Assembly (NCBI GenBank): GCA_029931535.1
Contig: JAQPZY010001664.1
Span: 2,388,001-2,452,000 of the forward strand
Length of the DNA: 64,000 bases
Direction: 5' to 3'
Origin: Margaritifera margaritifera
Taxonomy: Eukaryota; Mollusca; Bivalvia; Unionida; Margaritiferidae
The translations under genes were made by a program, and so were the position numbers. Positions within the stretch are counted from its first letter, which is position 1. The number at the start of each line of letters is the position of its first letter. The notes below the pieces were generated by a model that saw only the letters and a list, made by a program, of their open reading frames with translations, had not been told where the DNA came from and ran no database searches. Positions 37,771 through 50,524 of this stretch are shown piece by piece.

Positions 37771-37873
37771 TTAAAAGCGAGTATAGACAGTATGAATAAT
37801 TTAATAGAGTTACATGCAGTTATTAGTTGTAAAATTGTGTGCATTATTGTTGTGTTTTTTTTTTTTTTTGCAG

Positions 37874-37925
37874 ATAACTTGAGGAAAGGGAAGAGCACTT
37901 GCAGGCAGGCAGCAATCAAGCACAG
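37874..37925 (+). CDS. SMCR8: SMCR8 exon 9
   Basis: Acceptor: T17 tract then gcag. Donor gtgatt, 52 nt, phase 1 to 2. It encodes DNLRKGKSTCRQAAIKHR with split codons at both ends. The basic segment precedes the C-terminal DENN part, like the basic 'RHKKRAGQNALKFI' region of the vertebrate protein. Confidence 0.76.
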
Positions 37926-38139
37926 GTGATTCTTATTTTTATTTTACCTTTTTCATATTAAAGTGCATGGCATAGTGATAATGAAGTCATCTGTCATGAT
38001 TTTGGGCAAAATCCTTAAAAAAATTATTAAAGTTTGTTGTATAAACCACATTCCCTTACAAAGTCCAAGATTTTCTTGGGTTGTACATCCTCTTGCAGTT
38101 TCTTCAAGCAAGAAATCGACACACTTGACAATGAAATCC

Positions 38140-38765
38140 CCACCCATTCTTTTGAATGACTTCTACAAATATGGTCATCTCTTATGTACTATGGAAATTC
38201 TTTTGAATTACTTCTACAAATATAGTCATCTGTTATGTACAATGGAAATTATTTTGAATGACTTCTACAAGTATAGTCATCTCTTATGTACTCTGGAAAT
38301 TCTTTTGAATGACTTCTACAAATATAGTCATCTCTTATGTACTATGGAATCTCTTTTGAATGACTTCTACAAATATAGTCATCTGTTGTGTACTATGGAA
38401 ATTCTTTTGAATTACTATTCTACAAATATAGTCATCTCTTATGTACTCTGGAATCTCTTTTGAATGACTTCTACAAATAGTCTTCTTTTATGTAATATGG
38501 AATCTCTTTTGAATGACTTCTACAAATAGTCTTCTTTTATGTAATATGGAATCTCTTTTGAATGACTTCTACAAATAGTCTTCTTTTATGTAATATGGAA
38601 TCTCTTTTGAATGACTTCTACAAATAGTCTTCTTTTATGTAATATGGAATCTCTTTTGAATGACTTCTACAAATATAGTCTTCTCTTATGTACTATGGTA
38701 ATTCTTTTGAATTACTTCTACAGATATAGTCTTATCTTATGTACTATGGTATTCTTTTGAATGAT
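38140..38765. repeat. 49-51-bp minisatellite
   Basis: About 12 units with 'tcttttgaatgacttctaca'. Early units have 'aatatagtcatctcttatg', later ones 'aatagtcttcttttatgtaa'. The + strand frame 37963-38463 crosses it and is an artefact. Confidence 0.92.
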
Positions 38766-38769
38766 TTAT

Positions 38770-40190
38770 TCTACAAAAGTGCTTGACCAGTTCAGACCAG
38801 ATTTGACAGAGCATCCCAGCATTAAGACCTTTTACATTTTTACAAATGTTGTTGATGTACTATGAAAAAAGACAGCTAATACTAAAAAAGAAAAAGGAAA
38901 TGACAAACCTTTATTTTATTTCTTCTCCAAACCCCTTGACCAATATGAGTCAAATTTGATAGAGAGCATCCTGACATTGTAACTTTAAAATCTGAACAAA
39001 TGATATTGATCCTGGGTCAGATATGGCTACAGACACTAAAAAGAGTAGAACCTTTTTAATTATTTCTACTAAACTGCTTGATGAAGTTAAACCAAATCTG
39101 ACAGCATCTTATCATGAAGACCTATCCACTTTGTACAAATGATACCTGTTCAGCATCAAATATGACCACTATTACTAACAAATATACACTCTGTTGAACC
39201 AACAAACTAAGATGTATTTGAACAAGTTTAACCTAATTTAGTGGGAATCATATTTGCATGGAGTCTTCCAATGAAGTGTATCTGTCCAATAGCTGTTACA
39301 TTTTAGCCGAGTGAGGAATGTCAGCTCACTTGGCCCTCTTGTTTGACTTTGCAGTTTCAAAGACAAGTAAATCTGTTAAAAATTGTCAAGATGATTGACC
39401 CACCCTTTTGCAGATCACTATGATGAACTTTTTAAGAATAAAAGTAATATTACTGTAGATAGGTAATGTTGAAAACTAATAAAGTACACAGTCTCAGACT
39501 GATACAAATTTCATGAAACTAGCTAATTTTCAAGGGTTAGTATGGAAAATCTTGATGTTAAGGAATCTCATGATGCACGTCTTTGGCAACTACTTGCACA
39601 GATTAGTACATATTACATGTTTGTTTCAGTTGTGGTGAATACAATTGTCATTTGGGTTGTTCTTTCACTAGTTGTTGAGAGGTGATATGGGAAAAAATGA
39701 ATTTGTTACTAAGTCATTAATTTATATGGATTGAGTTTGTATTGATGATTAAGTTCTTTTTTTCACATTAAAAGATCAACTAAACCTACTGATTACTCTG
39801 ATATCCAGATGATTATATTAGTAAAATGATGTAAACTATAGAAAGATGCATGTTAAGTTTGAATTCAAATTTCATTAGATAGACATTTCATCACAAGGAG
39901 CATTGTATATTATGCTGCTTAGTAAGTCAGTATTGAATGTTTTTGTATCAGATGGCCTTGTTTAATATATGGTGCTGTGAGATTTTTTTTATAGCTCTAT
40001 ACTTTTTTAATTCTGGACCTCACTTACCACCAGTGAAGTCTCTTGTCCCCTTTGTTTTGTCAGTATTATTTGCAATCTGCAATTTTCTGCCACCAAATAT
40101 TTTCTGTCATTTTTCAACATTTACAAAAGTGGGTCAAAATTTGGAGGAACAATAAACATGCCTTGTTCAGCACACTTTTTGTGTCTTACA
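38770..40190. other. Intron 9, decayed repeats, no gene
   Basis: 38860-39300 has weak ~150-bp periodic phrases ('cctttttaattatttcta', 'accaaatctgacagcatc'). The same family reappears at 63100-64000. Confidence 0.45.
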
Positions 40191-40191
40191 G

Positions 40192-40247
40192 GAAAAAGAT
40201 GAAGATCTACAAGGATATTTTCGTCACAGATTCAGATGAGAAATGTG
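40192..40247 (+). CDS. SMCR8: SMCR8 exon 10
   Basis: Acceptor gtcttacag, donor gtaaac, 56 nt, phase 2 to 1. It encodes KKMKIYKDIFVTDSDEKC. It is a short exon just before the core C-terminal motif. The call rests on phase continuity and position. Confidence 0.72.
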
Positions 40248-40329
40248 GTAAACATTCTTTAGTGTATCATGTTTTGCTGTCTGTCCACATGTCTGTCTGT
40301 TCCCTATATTTTTTATGCAAAATAACTTG

Positions 40330-41010
40330 AATTCTCCACTGTCTAGTGTTACCAAACTTTGTAAGTAGCTTGTATCTGGGGCAAAGAAGAAACCAACTGA
40401 TTTTGGGTTCAAAAGTTCAAAGATCAGGGTCACAGGAACTGAAAGAATGAAAACCGTTTCCACACAGTGACTTGAAATGTATCCCAGATGCCTTGACCAA
40501 ACTTTATCAATGGCTTGCATTTGAAACAAGAAAGACACCTATTGATTTTGAGATCAGAAGGTTGAAGGTCAATGTCAGGTGCTTCAAGAAGGAAAATGAT
40601 TTCCACCAGATAACTTAAGACTTATGCTATGAATCATTACCAAATTTTGTGCATGGATTGCATTTGAGACATGAAAGGCACCTGTCGATTTTGGAGTCAG
40701 TAGTTCAAAAGTCAGGGTCACCAAGACTTAAGAAGAGAAATGGTTTGTTCAAAATAACTTCTGGTCTGCATCTTTTACCATTTTGAGGATGGCTTGCATT
40801 TTAGACAAGGAAGACACCTATTGATTTTGGATTCAATGGTCAATGGTCATATTGACTCCAAGAAGAGTCACTACTATTCTATATATATCCAGTCCAAACA
40901 TCATTAGTAGCTTGCATTTTTGGCAACCTTTTTAGCTGGTTTGCTTATGAGGCAAGAAAGAAGCCTATTGATTTGGGGGTCAAGTGGTCAGAGGTCAAGG
41001 TCACAATAAG
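40330..41010. repeat. Degenerate ~150-bp tandem repeat
   Basis: About four units with 'atggcttgcatttgaaacaa', 'gaaagacacctattgatttt' and 'ggtcaaaggtcagggtcac'. Confidence 0.7.
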
Positions 41011-42068
41011 ATTGGCATAGTACATGAGTTAAATGGGTACTGTGTCTTTTGGTCCCAGATCTGAGTGTTTTACATAAAAGAAATGTAATAATACTAATTA
41101 CCACATGGCAGTTGTATAATGTACCATTTACAGTAATCTCATTATTGTCATTTTAGCAGTAGTCCTAATACCTTTTATTTTAGAGAAAATAAAAACACTT
41201 TGCAATAATAGAAGGATGCAATCATTGGATATATCTCTTACTGTTATTTGACTTTTAATCATGGACTACAAATTATTGTATACTTTGTAATTGCAAAATT
41301 CACAAATTCTTATATACAATGAAAAATGTCAGTTATAAATGCCACTTCAGTCTGAGGTATGTCCACACATTTCAGTACCATTAAAATTATAATGTTTGCA
41401 AAATGGCAAAAAATGGTGCCCACAAAAATAAATAAATTCATAGCATTTCTTTACAACTCTTACTGATAAATACAGGATATATGTAAATCCTTTTCATTTG
41501 AGCATTATACAATGTTTTCCTTACAAGTTAAAACTAAAATGCAGCTGTTTTGTATTTATTCCTTTTTTATTTGTTTACTACTGATTTAGTATGGCATGAT
41601 GAATATATGAACAGTTTTTACTCAAAATCACTTTTTTTTAAGTTTGTGAAGTATGAACTGAAAAAATGATGGGCAAACTTAAGTATAATCTGCTGCACTT
41701 CACAGATCATATTAAAATTCACACAGAATTGTTTAGGGTTCATACTTCACAGATGACGTATATATAACAATGACAAGGGCTTATTGCTGAAAAAAACATT
41801 CCAGCCTGTTCAGATATCAAATGATATTAGTTCAGAAAACTTTTCTGTCTTTAAATAGGGAAAATAATATTGTCTGGCTCAAAAATTCCAGCCCAGTCTC
41901 CATCCCCAACAAAATGGTAAAAATGGTTGGTGCTTAACATAAATCAGTAGGAAACAACTTATGGGAATTGATGGATGTATGGACAGATATATGTATGAAC
42001 AGGTAGGGTCATAGTTTAACCCACCCCATGACATCGTAAATGCATTCAGGATATGTTTTTTGTTTCAG
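41011..42068. other. Intron 10, no feature
   Basis: No gene or repeat recognised. Confidence 0.35.
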
Positions 42069-42231
42069 AATATGGTCTTCTGAAGATTTTATCCATGTAC
42101 AACAATCTTCATCTTCTTGTCTACAGTCTGCTATCAGGAAGACCAGTGGTTGTCATAGGAACCAAAAAATCAGAAAAACAAATCAAAGACATTACAGATG
42201 CTTTGAGAATCTTTGTACCCTATAGATCAGG
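42069..42231 (+). CDS. SMCR8: SMCR8 exon 11, core of the C-terminal DENN region
   Basis: Acceptor tttgtttcag, donor gtatgt, 163 nt, phase 1 to 2. It contains HLLVYSLLSGRPVVVIG and DALRIFVPYRSG. The vertebrate SMCR8 equivalents are 'AIYSLLSGRTLVVLG' and 'VTALAIFVPS'. This is the strongest family match in the window and fixes both identity and strand. Confidence 0.93.
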
Positions 42232-42410
42232 GTATGTGAAATTTTAACAGACCTTTTTTATATCTTTGTTTTGTTACACCTCTAGTTAACTTAAATTCTT
42301 TGATATGACCATTAATAGATAAATTAATTTGTCAGTCTCAAGAGAAATGTATATATTATATTTACCTCATTGTCAGTTACCACATTTTTTACTCTAACAA
42401 GTTTAAAACT

Positions 42411-42413
<3 letters not shown>

Positions 42414-42480
<67 letters not shown>
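42414..42480. repeat. (AT)n microsatellite
   Basis: Uninterrupted AT dinucleotides over about 65 bp. Confidence 0.98.
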
Positions 42481-42485
<5 letters not shown>

Positions 42486-42778
42486 TTAGTACAGTTAATA
42501 ATTTTATGAGAAACATTTAAATGAAATATTAAATTTTAAATTTAATTGAAATATTATATCACTAAACTATTATATGATTCTGGAATAATTATTAAAATTA
42601 GACTTTTAAATGTTTTGTGTTGTATATCTCTAACTGTGGGCAATGGAGTTATGTGTGTATGGCTAGCACTTTCTGACTTGTGTGACAGAAATCTGACAGG
42701 ATTGCAATCCTTAGTTTTCTTGTCTAAGTTAGATATCTAGGGTTGCTTGTCTGTTTTTTACTAAGGAGTCTAAAATAG

Positions 42779-42779
<1 letters not shown>

Positions 42780-42860
<81 letters not shown>
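42780..42860. repeat. (AT)n(GT)n microsatellite
   Basis: About 62 bp of AT followed by about nine GT. Lies 300 bp from the other AT tract. Confidence 0.98.
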
Positions 42861-42864
42861 AGAT

Positions 42865-43960
42865 GACAACCTAAGATTAAGAACTGGAAGATGTCAATTT
42901 TATGAGTGATTCAAGTGTTCATAAAACATATACCATTGTGTGTGCTGCCCTGTTTTGCCCAACCCACCTTCAAAAAATCTGTCCCTAGGGTAAAGTCCTA
43001 GGAGATAAGAATAGATGCAGGGTTCAATTTTAGTTGCATATCCGAATTTGTCTTTTCATGGTCAGTAAGTGCCTATATGGTTATAGGGTCAGAATCTCTC
43101 AAATTTCCAAGTTATGACCCAGGGGCTAAGTTCCTGTGGGTAGGAAATGACTTCAGAGCAAAGGAAAGATGTTATGCAGCAGTTGCATGCATACATTTGT
43201 CTTTTCATGCTCACTTAGTGTATATATTGTTATAGGTTGAGACTTAGTGTATATATTGTTATAGGTGGAGACTTAGTGTATATATTGTTATAGGTGGAGA
43301 TCCCAATAGTTGATAAGTTATGACCAAGGGTCCCACAACTTCTGACACCTGCAACGTTTGATTCAGAAGTCTCGTTCTAACCCCCTCCCTCCCCCCCATG
43401 TGACATGTGTTGACACTTGGGTCAGTGACCACACACACAAATTTCCATATATGTTGGTCTCATAATTTGTAAGTGATTTTAAATATATGCAAAACCACCT
43501 ACAACCCCTTTCCGCACCTCCAGGGGCTCTTATCAAAATTTTAAAATCATTTTGCACATCTACAGATTAACACCAATCATATCTCAAGGTTTGAAGCCTC
43601 TATCTTGAACCATGTAGAATGAGTTGCATGACACAAATAACAGGATTACATAATCCTCATCTTTTCTCTGAAAAGTGAGGGGATAATGATGTTGATTGTA
43701 TGTCAACATTTAAAAGCACTTGTGTTGAAATTAAAATAAATTTGTATGAATCATTCATAAAACAAAGTTAACAAATTGATAAGAAAAATAATCACTTTTA
43801 AATTAAGGATTGGAACACAATAAAGGATATGAAAGTCTTTGGGTTACATTATAGAGCTTATCCTTGGCACAGACTTAATAGAATCGGTCAAATGGGATTC
43901 CATTTCCTTGTCTCAGTGTCACCCTAAAACAGATCCTTATTAATCTACTTTTACCCTCAT
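42865..43960. other. Intron 11 spacer with decayed repeat
   Basis: A tripled 'gacttagtgtatatattgtt' at 43210-43300. Phrases such as 'agttatgacc' and 'gggtaaagtcctagg' suggest an old tandem repeat from 42950 to 43350. No gene. Confidence 0.45.
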
Positions 43961-43964
43961 AAAT

Positions 43965-44755
43965 GACCAATATGACTTGAGCTATACATTAACCATGTGC
44001 ACAAGACTAATATGACTAAAACTATACATCAACCATTTACACATGACTAATATGACTACAACTTTACATTAAATATTTACACATGACTAATATGACTAAA
44101 ACTATACATTAACTATTTACACATGACTAATATGACTAAAACTATTCATCAACCATTTACACATGACTAATATGACTACAACTATACATTAACTATTTTC
44201 ACATGACTAATATGACTAAAACTATACATTAACTATTTTCACATGACTAATATGACTAAAACTATACATTAACTATTTTCACATGACTAATATGACTAAA
44301 ACTATACATTAACTATTTTCACATGACTAATATGACTAAAACTATACATGAACCATTTACACATGACTAATATGACTAAAACTATACATTAACCATTTAC
44401 ACATGACTAATATGACTAAACATATACATGAACCATTTACACATGACTAATATGACTAAACATATACATGAACCATTTACACATGACTAATATGACTAAA
44501 ACTATACATGAACCATTTACACATGACTAATATGACTAAAACTATACATGAACCATTTACACATGACTAATATGACTAAACATATACATGAACCATTTAC
44601 ACATGACTAATATGACTAAAACTATACATGAACCATTTACACATGACTAATATGACTAAAACTATACATTAACCATTTACACATGACTAATATGACTAAA
44701 CATATACATCAACAATGTGTACATGACTAATAGGACTAAAACTATACATTAACCA
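43965..44755. repeat. 40-bp minisatellite
   Basis: About 19 units of 'acatgactaatatgactaaa' + 'actatacattaaccatttac', with sub-blocks marked by ttttc/tttac and attaac/atgaac. Confidence 0.95.
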
Positions 44756-44879
44756 ATTTGACTAGTTTTGTAAATAAGGGTTAGAAATATGCAAGGCAAA
44801 ACAGTTTAGATTTTTCTCAAGCCAGCATTAGTGGGAAAAAAGACATTGTACTTTTCCACTGGTGGCAGTGATGGTGGCA

Positions 44880-45320
44880 TCATTGACAATAAAAGTTTAT
44901 TAAGTTTTTGGTTCTTCATTTGCATATATTATTTTCCCAAACTATATGATAGATCCTCATCAAACTTGGCACAAATCAGTATGAAACTTAGTTCATTCTG
45001 TGAATTTTTCACTTGCCCCTTTTATGTTGGGGTCAAGGTCCTAGTCATAAAACATTTGCATGAAGTTTTTGGTTTTAAAAAATTGTGTTTGTTAATATTT
45101 CCTAATCCCTTTGATAGATTTTCATCATACTTGATGTTAATGATTATGAACTAAGACAATTAATTCTGCATCACACTCACTTGCCCCTATAACCTTGAAC
45201 TCGAGGTCACAGTCATAAAGTATTTGCATTACAATTTTTATTAAAGTTTTTTTTATTTGCTTATATTTCTCCTTCAGATATGTTTCCTGATCACATTAAC
45301 ATAAGAAATATAAGCCTGTT
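44880..45320. repeat. Degenerate ~190-bp tandem repeat, left part
   Basis: Units carry 'catttgcatatatt', 'gatagatcctcatcaaactt', 'cacttgcccc' and 'ggtcaaggtcctagtcataa'. The same repeat resumes at 46400-46720 on the other side of the DIRS fragment. Confidence 0.68.
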
Positions 45321-45394
45321 ACCTCCCGAATTCATCCCTACTAAAAAAGAAAAAAAAATGATCTTTTCTGTCTAGATCGTATAGACAAAGGGCA

Positions 45395-46440
45395 GTAACT
45401 CTTGCACATTACATCCCCTTGCCCCACCAGGTGTTGCCATTATCAATGTACAAATCAGACACATTCCCGGCAGACTCAATGTCCTGGTCGACTCTCAAGA
45501 AAGGGTCAAGCCATTCATACGGAATGGTCCATCCATCAATTGGTCTTTCATCAGATTTGCGCACTTTGGGGGTGTCGGCTGATCAACCATTTTGTGACGG
45601 GGTGGAATCACAAATTGCCCACTTTTGTCTCCTCAATTCTGGACCCAGAAGCTTGTGCTGAGGATGCACTGTCAATCATTTGCAAAGGGCTGTGGGCCTT
45701 TGCCTACCCACCCACAGTCTTGATACTGAAAATAGTACACAAGTTGAGGGGTCAGAACTGCAAGATGATTCTGATAGCCCCTCTCAGATGGGACAAGTCC
45801 TGGGTCAACGATCTACTCAATCTGGTGACAGATCTACCCAGGAAGATTCTTACCAAGCTAAATCTTTTAAAACTGCGGTCACAGGTGTTCCACCTCTGTC
45901 TGGACCATCTTCTTCATGCCTGGCTCTTGTCAGGAGAATCTTGCAAAAGAAAGAATTTAAACCTTCGATTGCGAGAGGATCTCAGAAGCATGAAGGCCCT
46001 CAACTTTGAAGGCTTATGGGGGAAGTGGCGTGTTTTCAGGAACTGGTGCCATGTCAATAACATCATCCCTCTGAGTGCATCGATTCCTCAACTGGCCAAC
46101 TTTTTTCTCTGGCTCTGTGAGGAGAAAAAGTTAGCTCCAATTGCCATCACAGGCTACCGCTCCATCATATCTGACACATTTCGGTATCATGGCAGAGTCA
46201 TAATAAAGATCTATCAGACCTATTGGACAATTTTGACTTGAATTGACCAAAATCCCTCACCTGTTTCCAAAATGGAACCTGTCCTGGGTTTTGACATGGC
46301 TTAATTCAGATCAATTCAAGCCTTTAGCCAGAACCTCACTGAAACTACTATCATACAAAACATGTTTCCTGATAGCTTTATTCTTGGAGAAAAATAACAT
46401 TTTGAAAAATTTGCTTTTCTTAACCTCTTGATGGATTTTC
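45395..46440 (+). pseudogene. Second DIRS fragment: end of RNase H region plus recombinase N-terminus
   Basis: One frame (45402-46241) stays open for about 279 codons: HQICALWGCRLINHFVTGWN, EDALSIICKGLWAFAYPPT, then the recombinase N-terminus FEGLWGKWRVFRNWC and ITGYRSIISDTFRYHG. A second frame continues with NLSWVLTWLNSDQFKPLA and SYKTCFLIALFLE (46243-46400). The first 30 codons fit DIRS better in another frame, so a frameshift lies near 45480. The 3' part with the catalytic H-x-x-R and Tyr is missing. It has inserted into the ~190-bp tandem repeat. It overlaps in domain with 19548-20830 and is a different copy. Confidence 0.82.
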
Positions 46441-46720
46441 TTCTTACTTGGGATGAATCATTATGAAGTTAAAATAAAATCATTCTGTGACATGCACTTT
46501 TGCCCCTTTGATCTTGGGTCAATGTCACAGTCATAGAAAATGTGTATTAAGTTTTTGGTTAAAGTTCTTTCATTTGCTTACTTTCCTAAACCCCTTAATG
46601 CATTTTGTTCATACTTTGGATGAATCATTATAAAGCTAAGACAATTCATTCTGAGACATGTTTGCTCTACCATTTGACCTTGGGATCAAGGCCACATGTT
46701 ATACAGCAGTGATGTGATCA
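46400..46720. repeat. Degenerate ~190-bp tandem repeat, right part
   Basis: 'cttgatggattttcttcttac', 'gatgaatcattatgaagtta' and 'cttttgcccctttgatcttg' match the units at 44880-45320. Confidence 0.65.
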
Positions 46721-47320
46721 TGGGCTTGACATGCAGGTTCTAGCCTTCTTTTACATTTATTGATTATTCTAAAATAAAATTATAACTTCTTGCTCAGTCC
46801 ACTATAATAACTTATTGCTCAGTCCACTACAAGGCTTGTACATTCAGTTGCCAACATCATCAAATGGTGATATTTGTCTGACTTTTGTGGCAAAAATGAG
46901 AGTTTTGTGTCTAATTTCATTGTCTGTGAAATTCTGCTTTAACATGACAGGAAAATGAAGTTATTTTGCCTCCATGAATCAGCACATACCCAATCATCCC
47001 CCATTTCCCCAGTGAGCCCAGATCATTGATATTCTGCCCAAAACAGCAAATCTTGTGGGATTGTAGGTATATAATTGTAAAACAGTAAATTGCTAATTTG
47101 GTAGTTTCTCGTGCTATCAAATATGGAATGATTTTTTTATTTTACTTCCAGTCATACAAAAGTAAAACTCTGGGAAGTGAGTGAAATTACAAGTTTTGTT
47201 CAACCCTAAAACCAAATACTGTATCTTTAAAGATGTTTTAAGACTAAAAGGTATGAAGAGATTAGTGAATTATGGAATCATTAATTTGAAAATGTAGTGA
47301 AGGAAGTTACTGTATACTCT
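46721..47320. other. Intron 11 spacer
   Basis: A doubled 'cttgctcagtccacta' at 46790-46830. Otherwise nothing. Confidence 0.4.
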
Positions 47321-47329
47321 AGCATACAA

Positions 47330-47510
47330 GTCAAGTCCAACTGCAAACAACATAGATCATGACCTGCCATCACATAATGTGCCAGCAGATTAGGGTCTTT
47401 GTTGCTTGTTTTACTAATTACTCCTAACAAACTGCACAGATCCAGATCTGCCAGCACATTATGCAATGGTAGATCTGGGTCTGTGCAGTTTGCAGTTGGA
47501 CTCAATTATT
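47330..47510. repeat. Paired hairpin repeat, copy 2
   Basis: A weaker inverted pair at 47350-47402 ('gacctgccatcaca' ... 'cagcagattagggtc') and a strong one at 47436-47488 ('cacagatccagatctgcca' ... 'tggtagatctgggtctgtg'). Same layout as 37610-37770. Confidence 0.7.
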
Positions 47511-48280
47511 AGCAAGTATATATATTGTGTAACTTTTTTTCTGCTCAGAATAAAATGTTTGTGATATTTTCATAAAGTATAATGAGTATTGTGTGTATTT
47601 TAATGATATTTAACTTGCAGAGTTAGAAAACACCGGTTGTTGACAAGTTTTATTTGTCATTATCAATTTTGCTCCCTTATTTCACTTCTTCCTATTTTTC
47701 CATCACTCCATCCTATTTAGATGGGAGGGAGAAGTTACTTTGTGTAAAATTCTGAGTCCAGCATTACCCATGGATAAAGATTGAGATTTCACTTAAACTC
47801 TTCAATTTTTTCTTAAACTGTGGTCAGGATATGATGGGGAAGAGAACTGTCAGGCATTCCTAAATATAAGGAACAACTGCTTTCAGTTTTGGGATTTTTC
47901 AAATCATCTAATGTTAGTGCTGTTGTTTACACAGGCAGTGAGGAGCAGAAACCATCAACTCAAAAGGATTGGGGAAAAGCAATTAATTTCATGATAAAAC
48001 AGTATGATAAATTTGGCTTCAAAATGTAGCAATATTAAAAGTGAAATGGTGACACTTTTTTATCCCCCAAGTATTTAATACAGGGAGATTTAGTTATCGC
48101 TGTTTCCATATTTGTCTGACCAATTTGTCTGTCTATAAACACTTTCTTTTCTGGGGCATAACTCTGAAACCATATAAGGTATTGCAAGCAAACTTTTATA
48201 TGTCAGGCACATTGTATACAGTTACCTTTTCTTACTTAAAATTTTCTGCATTCAATATTTGTATGTTACCATGGAAACAA
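47511..48280. other. Intron 11 spacer
   Basis: No gene or repeat recognised. Confidence 0.35.
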
Positions 48281-48282
48281 AG

Positions 48283-48560
48283 TGTAGAATAAGTAGTATA
48301 TAATTTGATAGTGCTGGAGTACTAGCATAAGTAGTATACAGATTGATAGTGCTTGATCATAAGGTACTAGCATAAGTAGTATACAGATTGATAGTTCTTG
48401 ATCATAAGGTACTAGCATAAGTAGTATATAATTTGATAGTGCTCGGGTACTAGCAAAGTAGTATACAGATTGATAGTGCTTGATCATAGGGTACTAGCAT
48501 AAGTAGTATATAATTTGATAGTGCTAGGGTACTAGCATAAGTAGTATACAGATTGTGAGT
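48283..48560. repeat. ~45-bp minisatellite
   Basis: About six units of 'actagcataagtagtata' + 'cagattgatagtgcttgatc'. Confidence 0.87.
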
Positions 48561-48564
48561 GTAT

Positions 48565-48735
48565 AAGGTAGAACTCGCTCTGTCCTTAATTGAATGGCAT
48601 AGACCTGGTCTGTCCTTAACTGAGTGGCATAGACCTGGTCTGTCCTTAATTGAATGGCATAGACCTGGTCTGTCCTAAATTGAATGGCATAGACCTGGTC
48701 TGTCCTTAATTGAATGGCATAGACCTGGACTGGAG
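48565..48735. repeat. 30-bp minisatellite
   Basis: Five to six units of 'cttaattgaatggcatagac' + 'ctggtctgtc'. The end runs into half of the hairpin repeat ('gcagatctgggtctgtgctg', 48749-48770). Confidence 0.92.
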
Positions 48736-48789
48736 GTGCATTGTTTGATAGCAGATCTGGGTCTGTGCTGTTTGCAGTTGGGTGTGCAC

Positions 48790-49413
48790 TACACTGGGGT
48801 GTATACATCATTTGTGACATAACTTTGAATGTAAAATTATTCATACAGTGCACATATTACCATGAGTTCTAAAATTATCCCTAGTTTTGTCTGGACTTGG
48901 AGTTAAATTTCAGTAGTCACCTTGGAGTAAAATGAAAACTGGAATGTGATTCAAATGTATTTTCATAATCATTACTCTCACTGTGATTGTAATTTGCATA
49001 CATAAACATTATAGATCTTGTGATATATCTGTCTACCCCTCCATCCATCTATCCAGTGATCTGTAATTCTATCTTCTTCTAAATCAATGGGTGAACATTC
49101 ACCAGACTTGTTATATTAGTGGTTCATATGCTAACCAGGTGGAAGAGAGGTATAAATTTTAACTAACTCACCTGGGGTTCCAAAGAAGTTTAAACATCAA
49201 AAGTACAAAAATGTCATTTTCTAATTTTTGGGGGTAGTTTCATTTGGCATTGCTTTATAATATGCAGTCATAGCAGGAATACACATAATATATGTTGGAT
49301 TTCAGTGTGTGGCCGCTACATATTATAAATGTGTAACAAATAATCTTAAGAACATACAACAAGGGTAGCAAGTCTTTTTTTGGAGTTGAATTTATTTCTC
49401 TCTGACTTTTCAG
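48790..49413. other. End of intron 11
   Basis: Nothing identified. Confidence 0.35.
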
Positions 49414-49543
49414 TTGTGGGCAAGTGACCCTGTTCTGCCAGGTAAAGCAGTTCAAGCTATGTGATGTAACAAGATTTTCTCTGGTAGGAGTTATCAGGAG
49501 TGAAAAGAAGCCACTAGACTACATTGTTCCACAGTTCATCAGG
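49414..49543 (+). CDS. SMCR8: SMCR8 exon 12
   Basis: Acceptor gacttttcag, donor gtaaat, 130 nt, phase 2 to 0. It encodes CGQVTLFCQVKQFKLCDVT, then FSLVGVIRSEKK and YIVPQFIR. It matches the vertebrate stretch from 'YAKPVKHW' through 'KLIGLQRV' up to the Tyr/Arg-rich segment. Confidence 0.85.
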
Positions 49544-49779
49544 GTAAATATACCAGAATCCTAGTAACAGTCACTTTTTGCTCAAGTAACCATACTAAGA
49601 TATATCCAACAGTTATGCCAAACTGTTTCACACTCCATCAAGGTAGCTTTGGCAGTGTCTTAGGAACAGTCATGACAAAAAAATTCTGTTACACTGCTTC
49701 TAGGCAACTTCACCCATATCCTGTCAACCTTTATATCAGACTGTCATATCAGGATCAACCAGTATTTTTCTAGCAAGTC

Positions 49780-50300
49780 ACTTTAAATTGTGCTACTCCA
49801 ATTCATAGTAACTCTAACATTGTCTTACACAGTTACACCAAACTTTGCTACTCTTAATTAAGGTAATTCTAACATTGTCTTACAACATTAACTGTGCTAC
49901 TCCTAATCAAGGTAACTCTAACATTGTCTTACAACAGTCACACCAAACTGTGCTACTCCTAATCAAGGTAAATATAACATTGTCTTACAACAGTCACACC
50001 AAACTGTGCTACTCCTAATCAAGGTAACTCTGACATTGTCTTACAACTGTCACACCAAACTGTGCTACTCCTAATCAAGGTAAATATAACATTGTCTTAC
50101 AACAGTCACACCAAACTGTGCTACTCCTAAGCAAGGTAACTCTAACATTGTCTTACAACAGTTACACCAAACTGTTCTACTCCTAATCAATGTAAATATA
50201 ACATTGTCTTACAACAATCACACCAAACTGTTCTACTCCTAATCAAGGTAAATATAACACTGTGTTACAATAGTTAGACAAAACTGCAATCCTAGCAGTA
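49780..50300. repeat. ~56-bp minisatellite
   Basis: About nine units with 'aacattgtcttacaacagtc', 'acaccaaactgtgctactcc' and 'taatcaaggtaa'. Each carries an AGGTAA donor-like hexamer. Confidence 0.9.
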
Positions 50301-50364
50301 ATTACACCAAACTGTATCACACTTAAAAAGGGATTATCACACTACTAGATGAGCAAAGATCTAA

Positions 50365-50520
50365 CTAAACTGTTTCACAAATTGTCTGTGTGGCCATACT
50401 AGTATCCTAACAAATTATACTAAATTGTCTGTGTGGCCATACTAGTATCCTAACAAATTATACTAAATTGTCTGTGTGGTCATACTAGTATCCTAACAAA
50501 TTGTACTAAATTGTCTGTTA
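50365..50520. repeat. ~55-bp repeat, three copies
   Basis: 'aaattgtctgtgtggccata' followed by 'ctagtatcctaacaaattat'. Confidence 0.82.
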
Positions 50521-50524
50521 CTTA

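Noticed and set aside
37963..38463. 166-codon + strand frame
   Set aside because: Its second half is the 51-bp repeat (17 codons, so frame is kept by chance) and the first half has no family likeness; no splice link to SMCR8.
42414..42860. Origin of replication or promoter in the AT tracts
   Set aside because: Plain dinucleotide microsatellites inside an intron; nothing else supports a regulatory role.
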